From a virus: a stretch of DNA of 29,096 bases. This document shows positions 21,437 to 28,824 of the stretch, one piece after another; the first letter of the stretch is position 1, and the number at the start of each line of letters is the position of its first letter. The position numbers and the translations under genes were made by a program. The notes under the pieces are model-generated. The model was not told the DNA's origin and did no database searches. It saw nothing but the letters and a program-made list of their open reading frames with translations. The stretch is taken from the IMG/VR virus record IMGVR_UViG_3300012359_000044, positions 1 through 29,096 of that record, one strand, 5' to 3'.

Positions 21437-22528
21437 ATGTACCGTACTTCGGTGCGTCTTTCTTGTGGGGCGCTTGCTTCTTTGGCGCTCCTACTCGCGC
21501 TCTTCGCCAATTCAGGCAAGGCGAGTGCCAGCGTCGTCTTCTGTCAACTCACCGTCCCCGCCAATGCGTTAACCAGTCAGGGACTCTCTACGCCCTGGCA
21601 ACTCGGTGGCGGGTGTCATGAGAACAGTGCCAGTCAGGCCGTTTTTGTACAAGGCGTTGTATTTGACCCTGGTACGAAACAGTTTTCCACCTACAGTCCC
21701 CTGGTGATCGACGCGGGCACAACGCCTGCGGTGGTTCCTACTCCGCCAACGCTTCCCGCCAATGCAGTGGTTGCTTTGTTCGGGGGCGGGGACGACGATG
21801 TTACCCAACTGACAGGAGCCGCGAGTCAGTGCGTCAATGGCGCGAACGGCAAACTCTTTGGGCAGGTCTTTTTTTGCAACGCGCAACATTTCTTTCAAGT
21901 GGTGAATGCAGCAGGGGTGACTATCCCCTCGTTAGGGGTGGAGAACGATGGATTGCCTTGCCCAACAGTGCGAGACTTCCGCATCGTCGATCAAGACCAG
22001 AGTGATAACGTCCAGACGACTTATCTGGTGACATCTACTGGACGAACCGCGCAGAATACGGCTGCGAATCGCACGAAACTTGGTACGAACAATGCCATCA
22101 AGAACCCCAGCGACAACAGGCTGCTGACCCAGTTTGTTGACCCAGCTGTTGGGTGTAAACCGTGGACAGTTCCGGTACTGGGCGACCCTGGCGTGGTGTC
22201 TGCGACGCAGGCGACCGACGAGTTGCAGGCGGCAGCGATGCAGCACAGCCCGATTGCGCTTATTCCAGACGGCGACCCCATGGTTGGGCCAAATGACCTC
22301 GCGATGGTCAACGCCTACCGCGCAAACGTCGATCAGCCTCAGATTGATAGTCTGGTAAGGGCGAACACGCAGCCCTATTGCAGTAAGATGCAGGACTTCG
22401 CGCCGTCATGGATTGCGAATCACAAAGACGTTTTCCAGGCCAGCGCGTCCCCGCAGGCAGGAGAGAATCTCTATGATTTTATCAAGGGGAGATTTACAGC
22501 CTCGCTGGCTATTCTCGGCTGCAAATAG
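21437..22528 (+). CDS. Secreted eight-cysteine protein, probable phage-carried cargo
   Basis: A 363-residue protein with a classic Sec signal peptide (MYRTSVRLSCGALASLALLL, then ALFANSGKASAS; cleavage probably after an Ala near residues 30-32). The mature part has eight Cys in short polar contexts (VFCQL, GGCHEN, SQCVNG, FFCNAQ, GLPCPT, VGCKPW, PYCSKM, LGCK), an even number that suits disulfides outside the cell. A Pro-rich linker (VVPTPPTLPANAVV) divides two beta-rich parts. I do not recognise the family. It lies on the strand opposite to all neighbouring tail genes, with its own ribosome site and palindromic upstream element, which is typical of an independently expressed moron gene. Adhesion or host-altering roles are guesses. 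Confidence 0.8.
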   Translation: MYRTSVRLSCGALASLALLLALFANSGKASASVVFCQLTVPANALTSQGLSTPWQLGGGCHENSASQAVFVQGVVFDPGTKQFSTYSPLVIDAGTTPAVVPTPPTLPANAVVALFGGGDDDVTQLTGAASQCVNGANGKLFGQVFFCNAQHFFQVVNAAGVTIPSLGVENDGLPCPTVRDFRIVDQDQSDNVQTTYLVTSTGRTAQNTAANRTKLGTNNAIKNPSDNRLLTQFVDPAVGCKPWTVPVLGDPGVVSATQATDELQAAAMQHSPIALIPDGDPMVGPNDLAMVNAYRANVDQPQIDSLVRANTQPYCSKMQDFAPSWIANHKDVFQASASPQAGENLYDFIKGRFTASLAILGCK

Positions 22529-22545
22529 CAAAGCCGGCTTTGCTA
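22526..22545. terminator. Perfect 20-bp palindrome shared by two convergent stop codons
   Basis: TAGCAAAGCCGGCTTTGCTA is perfectly self-complementary. Its first three bases are the TAG of the plus-strand secreted-protein gene (22526-22528) and its last three, read on the other strand, are the TAG of the convergent gene (22545-22543). It probably acts as a compact two-way terminator or RNA 3'-end hairpin, although no T-run follows. Confidence 0.6.
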
Positions 22546-22860
22546 CACAGGTTTGACAATCCACGGGATAGGGTCGCACATTTGTATCTTTCCTGCGGCG
22601 TTTGTCCATTGGAGTTGGAGCGTGAAGGTGCCTGGTATGGATGTGTCGTTTGGCCCCCACGGGTAAATAAGTTGCCCAAGGGGGCCATTGGCTATCGTGA
22701 CCGTGCCTCCTCCGGTACGGTCAATTTGTCCATTGACTTCCTTGATGTACACGATGAAGTTCGTCGCTCCCGTCATAGGAGCGACATTCCCATTGTCGAA
22801 GGTCATGGTCGGCGTCCAGTCAGGGCCAGTTTGACCTTTGTACATTGGACTAAAGCCCAT
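22543..22860 (-). CDS. BppU-like N-terminal domain protein (baseplate or receptor-binding accessory)
   Basis: From the ATG at 22860, behind GGGGAGA, the product has 105 residues. The sequence GQTGPDWTPTMTFDNGNVAP, followed by MTGATNFIVYIKEVNG and a GTFTLQLQWTNAAGKI end, follows the pattern of the Ig-like N-terminal domain of phage baseplate upper proteins (BppU family), which connects receptor-binding proteins to the baseplate. Here the domain stands alone. The frame extends upstream to 23028, inside the tailspike gene, but that part is unlike protein. It is the last gene of the tail-fibre run, 14 bp after the tailspike gene. Confidence 0.65.
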   Translation of the reverse strand: MGFSPMYKGQTGPDWTPTMTFDNGNVAPMTGATNFIVYIKEVNGQIDRTGGGTVTIANGPLGQLIYPWGPNDTSIPGTFTLQLQWTNAAGKIQMCDPIPWIVKPV

Positions 22861-22873
22861 AATACTTTCTCCC

Positions 22874-24469
22874 CTAGCGTGTGGTAAGCGTGTTGCTGCC
22901 GTCCCTGGTAGTGAGCGTGCTGAATAAGGGACGATTATCATAGAGGTAGATGCGCGTAGCGACATCGTGCAGCGTGGTGTTGGCAAGTAGGACGATGAGA
23001 CGTGTAGACAAGTCGCGCCTGCTGACAAAGAGCAATTTCAGACGCATCGCAGCGTCTTTGGTAACAGGCGGTCCATAGACGTTGGTAAGTGTCTTCCACG
23101 GACCACCAGTGCCGTTGGTTTCCCACGTGGGGCTGATACCAAGCTCTGTGACGACGCGGCTCTCCATCGGCCACGGCCAGAGTGGCGTCGTCGTGAGCGT
23201 CCCATCGACGTAGCGGTAGAGGATATTTGCTCCGATGTCAGAGCCGTCCGTACCAGTCCCTTTATAGGGAGAGCCACTTGCAATGAAGATCGCGCCACCG
23301 CGCCCATAGGTGGTGGTGTCGTACAAGGGATTGGCCGTTACGTCCCCACCACCAGTTGTCGTTCCGTTGGACGTATTGCCAAAGAAGCCGCAGTTGCTGT
23401 GGCCGGGGTCGTTGTGGATGCCTGTGGTATTGCTCACGAAAGCACTGTTATTAAGAGTAATTGTGCCAAGCGTCCCGCCGCGATTAAATCCATCGACGCT
23501 ATTGCGAAAGGTGCAGTTCTGGATTGTCTGTGGATTGCCATTGCCGTTCACGAAGAACGCATCGCCCTGGTTCTGCGTCGTGTAGCCAGAACTGTTGAGC
23601 GGTGTCTCGAAGTAACAGTCCTTCCACAGCGTGTTGCTGCCGCCGATGTTATTGAGCCAGTAACCCTCGTAGTTGTCGTAAAACAAACATCCAAGAATCC
23701 TCGTATTGTCGGCGGGGAAGTTTGTGGTATCATCACTTGTCTGATAGACAGCCGTAAAGTAATCCGTGCTTCCAGGTGCGCTGGGAACACAATTACGCCC
23801 GATGCAGTTTTCTAAAATAACATTCTTTGCGCCATACACGTTAAACGCCGCCCGTGGTGCGCCGGTGAAAGCCGTTTCACTCTGCCAGTAGGCATAGCAA
23901 CGCCGAAGCGTGACGGTGTTTGCTGCTTGCGCATGATAGACCGAGTAGATGTAGCGACCCTGCCCCCATCCAGCGCAATCCTCGATCAGTACATTGGTCA
24001 TCTTCGCCGATTCGATATCGAACACATGGAAGTTTCCTGGTCCGGCATCATGCGCAGTCACCCGCCGCAGGATGATGTGATCTAGTCCGCTCCCTGACCC
24101 ACCATCCAGATAGATGACGCTGCCGTAAGAGTTTTGTACAACAACTCCTTGAATAGTTACGTAAGAACTGTCGGAGACGAGTATTGGTTCGTAGTTCCCA
24201 TTCGCTCCCGCCATCCCATCAATCACGGCTTTGCCGTCATTGGCCGCTTTGATCGTGATAGGTTGGAGATCGCTTCCATGCAGGCTGGAAAAGCGCAGGC
24301 CGTGGTTCGCGCTGGTCGTCTGATAGGTGCCGTCGTTGAGGATGAGTGTGTCCCCCGCCCGCAATACGCTACACTTCGCGACCAGATTATCGCCTGGGTT
24401 GGCGAAGTAGGTGGTCGGCGTACGCACAAGAAGCAGACGCATCTTGAGGTCTTTGAGTGTCGTGGTCAA
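22874..24469 (-). CDS. Right-handed beta-helix tailspike with fibre-repeat modules at both ends
   Basis: A 531-residue protein. Residues about 20-400 form a pectate-lyase-like parallel beta-helix: an opening TTYFANPGDNL, CSVLRAGDTLILNDGTYQTT, SSYVTIQGVVVQNSYG, NVILENCIGRNC, TIQNCTFRNSVDGFNRGGTL and TITLNNSAFVSNTTGI are typical coils. This fold is common in tailspikes that bind or depolymerise surface polysaccharide. Residues 6-17 (KDLKMRLLLVRT) and 471-515 (KDAAMRLKLLFVSR and two more units) are copies of the 14-residue repeat found in the next fibre gene, and the end (TTRDGSNTLTTR) matches that fibre's end. The start is a TTG at 24469 with AGGAGGATGAG directly upstream; the overlapping ATG is out of frame. 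Confidence 0.85.
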   Translation of the reverse strand: MTTTLKDLKMRLLLVRTPTTYFANPGDNLVAKCSVLRAGDTLILNDGTYQTTSANHGLRFSSLHGSDLQPITIKAANDGKAVIDGMAGANGNYEPILVSDSSYVTIQGVVVQNSYGSVIYLDGGSGSGLDHIILRRVTAHDAGPGNFHVFDIESAKMTNVLIEDCAGWGQGRYIYSVYHAQAANTVTLRRCYAYWQSETAFTGAPRAAFNVYGAKNVILENCIGRNCVPSAPGSTDYFTAVYQTSDDTTNFPADNTRILGCLFYDNYEGYWLNNIGGSNTLWKDCYFETPLNSSGYTTQNQGDAFFVNGNGNPQTIQNCTFRNSVDGFNRGGTLGTITLNNSAFVSNTTGIHNDPGHSNCGFFGNTSNGTTTGGGDVTANPLYDTTTYGRGGAIFIASGSPYKGTGTDGSDIGANILYRYVDGTLTTTPLWPWPMESRVVTELGISPTWETNGTGGPWKTLTNVYGPPVTKDAAMRLKLLFVSRRDLSTRLIVLLANTTLHDVATRIYLYDNRPLFSTLTTRDGSNTLTTR

Positions 24470-24483
24470 CTCATCCTCCTCTG

Positions 24484-27030
24484 CTAACGAGTAATCAACG
24501 TCGCGCTACCGTCGCGAGTAGGAAGAACCGTTGTACCGTCGCGGGTGGTCAGGGAAGTCGTCCCGTCGTGGGTCGTCAGTGTGCTGCTCCCATCGTGGGT
24601 GACAAGGAGGCTAAACGTCGCGCTGTTGTCATACAGATTGATGCGGATGCTAAGATCGAGTGTCCGTAGTCCAGCGACCAGGAACACTATTCTTGCCGCT
24701 AGATCACGACGAGTAACCGCGAGTAATCTGATACGTAGTCCCGTGTCTTTAACCTGCACTACAAGCAGGCGCACGCGCAGGGACAGGTCAATGAGTTTGA
24801 CGGCGAGCACGCGTGCTCTTGTAGAGAGATCCCTGATTCGTACGGAAAGCAGGCGCACACGTAGTGCGGTATCTCTGGTTTGCAGAGAGAGTAAGCGCAC
24901 GCGAGTCACTAGGTCTTTGACCTGAATGGCAAGGGTGCGTACTCTTGCCGCTATATCTTTGCTGGCAACAACCAGCAAACGTACCCGTGCCGTTAGATCT
25001 ACTGCCAGAACACTCAGTAAGCGTACCCTCGCTGCCATATCTTTGGTAACGAGTCCGACTATATTGAGTTTCAGGCGCGTCGTCAGGTCTTTGGTCTGAA
25101 TGGCAAGGAGCTTTGTCCTGATCGCCATGTCTTTCAGGACTGTTACGAAGACGCGTACTCTTGTGGCAAGGTCACTTGTTTTGACAGCGAGTAAACGTAC
25201 CCGTGTCGCGAGATCAGCGAGTTTGACCACAAGCAGGCGCGTTCTTGTAGAGAGGTCTTTGGTGGAGACTGCTAGCAGTCGCACGCGAGCGGATAGGTCT
25301 TTTGCTGCGATGGCAAGTACGCGAAGTCTTGTCGCAAGGTCTTTTATCGCCGTGACAAAGATGCGTATGCGCACGGAGAGATCGCTGGTTTTCACCGCGA
25401 GCAGGCGTAACCTGGAACTGACATCCTGGACGCGCACCATGAGCAGGAACACGCGAGAAGCCACGTCCCGTGCCACTACCGCCAGCAGGCGTACGCGCAG
25501 CACGGCGTCTTTGCTGGAAATAGCCAGCAGGCGTATGCGTGCGGCAAGATCAGGCTGGCGTGTCACATACACGCGCACGCGTGTTGCCAAGTCTTTGAGG
25601 ATAATTGCCAGTAAGCGCGTGCGCGTCGCTAGGTCTTTGGTAGAGATCGCAAGTAAGCGCAATCTGAGCGTGAGGTCAACCAGTTTGATAGCAAGGATGC
25701 TGGTACGGGTCGAAAGGTCTTTTGTCTGTACGGCCAGTAAGCGCGTGCGCGTCGTAAGACTGAGTACAGGCGGGATAGTTAGGCGTATACGAACGGCGAG
25801 GTCTCTGGTCTGTACCGCGAGTACCTTCAACCGCGATGACACATCAAGCGTGCGTGTTACTTGGATGCGTACCCTGGACGCGATATCTTTGGCAACAATA
25901 GCCAATAGGCGTAAGCGGAGGTTTGCGTCCTTACTGATTACAGCAAGGAGGCGTACCCTTGATGCTAGGTCGAGTTGGCGCGTCGCGAGGATGCGGGCAC
26001 GGGTAGCGAGATCCTTGACGGCGGCAGCGCCTCCATACACAACGCCTACGCCGCCATAGGTTGCACTGGCATTCCCGTACCGTATTGTGGTAGCACGTTC
26101 TAAGCGAACCCTTGCCGCGAGGTCTTTGGTCTGTACGGCAAGCAATTTAAGGCGCGTCGCTGCGTCTGTGGTCTTGATTGCAAGCAAGCGTATGCGCGTT
26201 GCGACATTCAGAAGCGATGTGAACCAGGCGTGTCCCGTACGAATAGTGCCGCCTAAGTGGCGTGGGATGTAGTTGGGGAGGAGCGCGACGCCTTTCAGGA
26301 TGGTGCCACCTAAGTGGCGTGGGATATAGCGTGCGCCGAGGGTAATGGTACCACCAAGAGCGCGAGGGATATAGCGCGTGACGAGCGTGCCTCCCAGGAC
26401 GCGGGGGTCGTAGCGAATCCTGTTGGGCGTGGCAGAAGCAAGCGTGTCGGTCGCGGTAAAATGGTCAAAGGAGCCGACAGCAGTCGTAACGGCACCACTA
26501 TTGTTGGCGTACACGCCAAACTTGCCAGCAGCGTTGATGGGCGTGCCATCAACTGCGCTAAACATCCACCCACCTGGTTCATTGCCTCCATCAGCCCACC
26601 AGTTTGCTGTAAGGGTTGAGCCAACGATACGCGCATGGAGCCAGTAGAACGTGTTCGCGTTAAATGTTGCTGAAACTGCTGTGCCGACAGCCGTACCTGT
26701 ACCCGCGTTGACGCGGGTACAGCCAAGGAGCGACCCATTATTCTTTATGCGGTAATAGGTCGTGCCAAGGCCGTCACAGCGAAACACCGCCCCAGGGACA
26801 ATATTAGTATCGGTGACTTTTACGCGCACAACGATGTCAGTGTCCGCTTGCGTTTTCGACCCCAACGCCATTACATCGTTGGCATTGAGTACCCCTGTAA
26901 GCGTGCCCTCATTGGCAGAAATAGCCGCCGTACTGGTGCCAGCCACTTGTGCCCACGGCTGTGCATCGGAAGCCGTTCCCCAATTCGATTGGTTTGCTCG
27001 TATGAAGGTATCCTGCCCGATGATTGCCAT
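24484..27030 (-). CDS. Giant-repeat tail fibre with lectin-like head
   Basis: An 848-residue fibre with four parts. Residues 1-197 begin DTFIRANQSNWGTASDAQPW and look like a concanavalin/LamG-type jelly roll, probably for sugar binding or attachment. Residues 207-264 hold four YxPRxLGGT repeats. Residues 274-803 are about 36 units of a 14-residue repeat (consensus KDLATRVRLLAVQT), broken once by a 23-residue Gly/Tyr-rich insert (316-338). Residues 804-848 are 9-residue TTRDGTTxL repeats. The repeat has almost no Gly or Pro and a fixed Asp-x3-Arg-x-Arg spacing. The ATG at 27030 follows GGAGGT. I know no described family for the 14-residue repeat; a structural role in a long fibre is inferred. 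Confidence 0.85.
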   Translation of the reverse strand: MAIIGQDTFIRANQSNWGTASDAQPWAQVAGTSTAAISANEGTLTGVLNANDVMALGSKTQADTDIVVRVKVTDTNIVPGAVFRCDGLGTTYYRIKNNGSLLGCTRVNAGTGTAVGTAVSATFNANTFYWLHARIVGSTLTANWWADGGNEPGGWMFSAVDGTPINAAGKFGVYANNSGAVTTAVGSFDHFTATDTLASATPNRIRYDPRVLGGTLVTRYIPRALGGTITLGARYIPRHLGGTILKGVALLPNYIPRHLGGTIRTGHAWFTSLLNVATRIRLLAIKTTDAATRLKLLAVQTKDLAARVRLERATTIRYGNASATYGGVGVVYGGAAAVKDLATRARILATRQLDLASRVRLLAVISKDANLRLRLLAIVAKDIASRVRIQVTRTLDVSSRLKVLAVQTRDLAVRIRLTIPPVLSLTTRTRLLAVQTKDLSTRTSILAIKLVDLTLRLRLLAISTKDLATRTRLLAIILKDLATRVRVYVTRQPDLAARIRLLAISSKDAVLRVRLLAVVARDVASRVFLLMVRVQDVSSRLRLLAVKTSDLSVRIRIFVTAIKDLATRLRVLAIAAKDLSARVRLLAVSTKDLSTRTRLLVVKLADLATRVRLLAVKTSDLATRVRVFVTVLKDMAIRTKLLAIQTKDLTTRLKLNIVGLVTKDMAARVRLLSVLAVDLTARVRLLVVASKDIAARVRTLAIQVKDLVTRVRLLSLQTRDTALRVRLLSVRIRDLSTRARVLAVKLIDLSLRVRLLVVQVKDTGLRIRLLAVTRRDLAARIVFLVAGLRTLDLSIRINLYDNSATFSLLVTHDGSSTLTTHDGTTSLTTRDGTTVLPTRDGSATLITR
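24622..26211 (-). repeat. About 36 tandem 42-bp (14-residue) coding repeats
   Basis: The region encodes units such as KDLATRTRLLAIIL, KDLSARVRLLAVST and SDLATRVRVFVTVL. Position 2 is nearly always Asp, position 6 almost always Arg, position 8 Arg or Lys, and positions 3, 7, 9, 10 and 12 hydrophobic. Only two units have 16 residues. DNA copies differ by many silent and substitution changes, although short blocks such as AGGTCTTTGGTCTGTAC recur, so the array is old and held by selection on protein. About every fifth to seventh unit is a variant (RVRVYVTRQ, RIRIFVTAI). Confidence 0.9.
26239..26412 (-). repeat. Four YxPRxLGGT repeats linking fibre head and shaft
   Basis: Residues 207-264 of the fibre read YDPRVLGGTL, YIPRALGGTI, YIPRHLGGTI and YIPRHLGGTI, spaced 13-19 residues. 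The last two copies are identical over ten residues, and the DNA is nearly identical too (CCTAAGTGGCGTGGGAT occurs twice), indicating a younger duplication than the shaft repeats. Confidence 0.85.
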
Positions 27031-27081
27031 GCATTTACCTCCCTACACGAGCGTACAGGCAGAATGAGGAACGCACGATAA

Positions 27082-27171
27082 TTACTCTTCTGTCCAGATC
27101 ATGAACACCGCAAAGGTTGTTGTGGCGACCAGTGTGCCACCGTTGATGTTAATGAAAAGCACTTGCGCCAT
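27082..27171 (-). CDS. Very small protein between tail genes
   Basis: A 29-residue frame starts with an ATG at 27171 behind AGGAAAG, immediately after the upstream gene, and stops at 27084-27082. The peptide begins MAQVLFININGGTLVATTTF and ends AVFMIWTEE. The last residues WTEE* equal the end of the tail protein at 27577-28236 (TWTEE*), so it may be a trimmed relative or a partner with a similar strand. A central hydrophobic stretch could be a beta-strand or a short membrane segment. Good ribosome site and position support it. Confidence 0.5.
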   Translation of the reverse strand: MAQVLFININGGTLVATTTFAVFMIWTEE

Positions 27172-27176
27172 ATCGG

Positions 27177-27563
27177 TTACTTTCCTATGACTGATACAGT
27201 GAAGGATAAATCCATGCTTTCTGGATTTAGCAGGTCTATTTGTATACGATCACCAAATCCGGCATCTTGAACTGATGAATGGAAAGCCAGAGTAGGATAT
27301 ACCGCAGGGCCAGCGTAAGGGTAAGAAGATGATGCAGATAAATCCGCTATTGAAATCAAGGAGCCAAATGCAGTTAGCCTGGATATAGTGAATGTATACT
27401 CAAAACGATAATTACCGTCTCCGCTGTCGCGTGGAGTACCTCCAGAATTACTTTCCACATCAATATCTACGATCACTTCATGTAAATCCCCGACATTAAG
27501 TATTCCTGACGAGTATATTGTAACGCCTGACTTTGTATCCGCTAAAACTACATATCGTGACAT
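27177..27563 (-). CDS. Hypothetical tail-region protein, beta-rich
   Basis: A 128-residue protein rich in alternating hydrophobic and polar residues (LHEVIVDIDVESNSGG, YRFEYTFTISRLTAFG, MDLSFTVSVIGK), which suggests a beta-sandwich. It has no Cys and no signal peptide. GGAAGGTGA precedes the ATG at 27563. Its AT-richer DNA than its neighbours hints at a separate origin. Placed between structural genes it is probably a virion component; I recognise no family. Confidence 0.6.
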   Translation of the reverse strand: MSRYVVLADTKSGVTIYSSGILNVGDLHEVIVDIDVESNSGGTPRDSGDGNYRFEYTFTISRLTAFGSLISIADLSASSSYPYAGPAVYPTLAFHSSVQDAGFGDRIQIDLLNPESMDLSFTVSVIGK

Positions 27564-27576
27564 CAGTTCACCTTCC

Positions 27577-28236
27577 TTATTCTTCAGTCCAGGTCACGCT
27601 AAAATCTACCACTCCGCCTGTATATGTAATGGTATTGAAGTTCAAGGCAAACTCTTGTGCAACGCCACGTAGCACGACTGGCTCCCCACCGTCTACCCCG
27701 AAGGTTACTGCGTACCTATCTGGTACGGTTGCTGTTGTGGCTGCTGGTGCCCACTGCATCCGTATCGTGCGTATAATTGTGGCCGAGGCATCTACAGTAG
27801 GCAGTGTGGTTTGATACGTATTGATTACTGCGGTTTGGGCACCATCGTTGCTGTCGTGCTTGGTAGCTGTAGCTGCGAGTGTCCCAGTTCCACCTGTGTC
27901 AGCTATAGTATGCTTTTTCAGGTATGCCAGAACTTCTGCTGATGTAGTAATGAGGCCGGATATTTCAAAGTGGATGACCTTGACCAACTTTGTAGCCGAC
28001 CCACGTAGAACGAGTAAATCGGTATGTGATGCGAGCAGAGCCAGCGCATTGATGCTATAGACATAGGTCGCCTTAGATCCACCAGTCAGTTCCATACGAA
28101 CTGGTGCAGATATATTAGTACTAGCGTCGGTGAAACTAGCGCCGCTCTGAATAGCGCGGAAAGCGCCGTCTGCTACGGAGTAGCCACTGCTGATAGGGAT
28201 GTTATTGGAATCTAAAGGCTGTGCTGGAAATGCCAT
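27577..28236 (-). CDS. Hypothetical phage structural protein
   Basis: The 219-residue protein begins MAFPAQPLDSNNIPISSGYS and has strands such as KATYVYSINALALLASHTDL, a LVKVIHFEISGLITTSAEVL segment and an end in VDFSVTWTEE. The N-terminus with P-L-x(4-6)-N-x-I/V-P-x-S-x-G and the strand-rich body are usual in phage tail or decoration proteins of unknown function. GGGGGAAT stands before the ATG at 28236. It is followed by genes for another beta-rich protein, the 29-residue protein and the fibre. The structural role is inferred from context. Confidence 0.6.
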   Translation of the reverse strand: MAFPAQPLDSNNIPISSGYSVADGAFRAIQSGASFTDASTNISAPVRMELTGGSKATYVYSINALALLASHTDLLVLRGSATKLVKVIHFEISGLITTSAEVLAYLKKHTIADTGGTGTLAATATKHDSNDGAQTAVINTYQTTLPTVDASATIIRTIRMQWAPAATTATVPDRYAVTFGVDGGEPVVLRGVAQEFALNFNTITYTGGVVDFSVTWTEE

Positions 28237-28249
28237 AGGTATTCCCCCC

Positions 28250-28807
28250 TCACATTAAATGCAGGCCCAAGACATCGAGCGCCAATGGCCCGATACGACC
28301 AATTTCAGGCCGCCATGATTGAAAGTTGTAGACGTTGTTCTGCATGAGAACGGTCATCCCGTTGAGCAGACAATCGTACGCAAAGTATTCACAGTCACCC
28401 GTTATCTTGTCGGTGACACGTCCAATAATGAGGTGGTACTCTGGCTTGCCGAAGCCGATGGATAGGTGGCGCGTTTTGAACATGAAGGCGGTGCCTGGTT
28501 CTGTGATAAAGAGTTTGGCGGTGTTACCGAGGGGGCTGTATGGGTTGGGTGGACAGACCATCCACAGTTCTTTGATCTTTTTCCAGTCTCCATTGTTGAT
28601 AATGTCGAGGGTCCAGTCAAAGGGCCGCTTGCCAGGCTCGATGCCGCGCTTAAACCCACCAGCGCCCACCTCGCGCTGCAACTCGTCCCACACCATATCG
28701 CGTTCGGAGAGGAACTTCCCCGTACTTAGCTTTACAGCCCACACAGGATAGTCAATCATAAATGGGTGCAGGACGGCACCCAGCGCCGTTTCTACAAAGT
28801 TTGGCAT
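28250..28807 (-). CDS. Hypothetical phage tail-region protein
   Basis: A 185-residue mixed alpha/beta protein. Segments include LHPFMIDYPVWAVKLSTGKF, WDELQREVGAGGFKRGIEPG, FDWTLDIINNGDWKKIKELW, a CPPNPYSPLGNTAKLFI loop and FGKPEYHLIIGRVTDK. There is no signal peptide or membrane segment. GGAGAGAAAGG stands ahead of the ATG at 28807. Context, between two tail-fibre-type genes, suggests a virion or assembly protein; no family is recognised. Confidence 0.6.
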   Translation of the reverse strand: MPNFVETALGAVLHPFMIDYPVWAVKLSTGKFLSERDMVWDELQREVGAGGFKRGIEPGKRPFDWTLDIINNGDWKKIKELWMVCPPNPYSPLGNTAKLFITEPGTAFMFKTRHLSIGFGKPEYHLIIGRVTDKITGDCEYFAYDCLLNGMTVLMQNNVYNFQSWRPEIGRIGPLALDVLGLHLM

Positions 28808-28824
28808 AACTGCCTTTCTCTCCT

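Noticed and set aside
25100-26059. A 319-codon plus-strand frame of Arg/Ser/Thr-rich repeats
   Set aside because: It is the antisense shadow of the 14-residue fibre repeat; its regularity comes from the repeat on the other strand, which continues into the same protein on both sides.
24622-26211. Periodic 42-bp DNA considered as a CRISPR array
   Set aside because: There are no constant repeats with unique spacers. The period is in frame, the copies diverge at DNA level, and the whole is an open reading frame.
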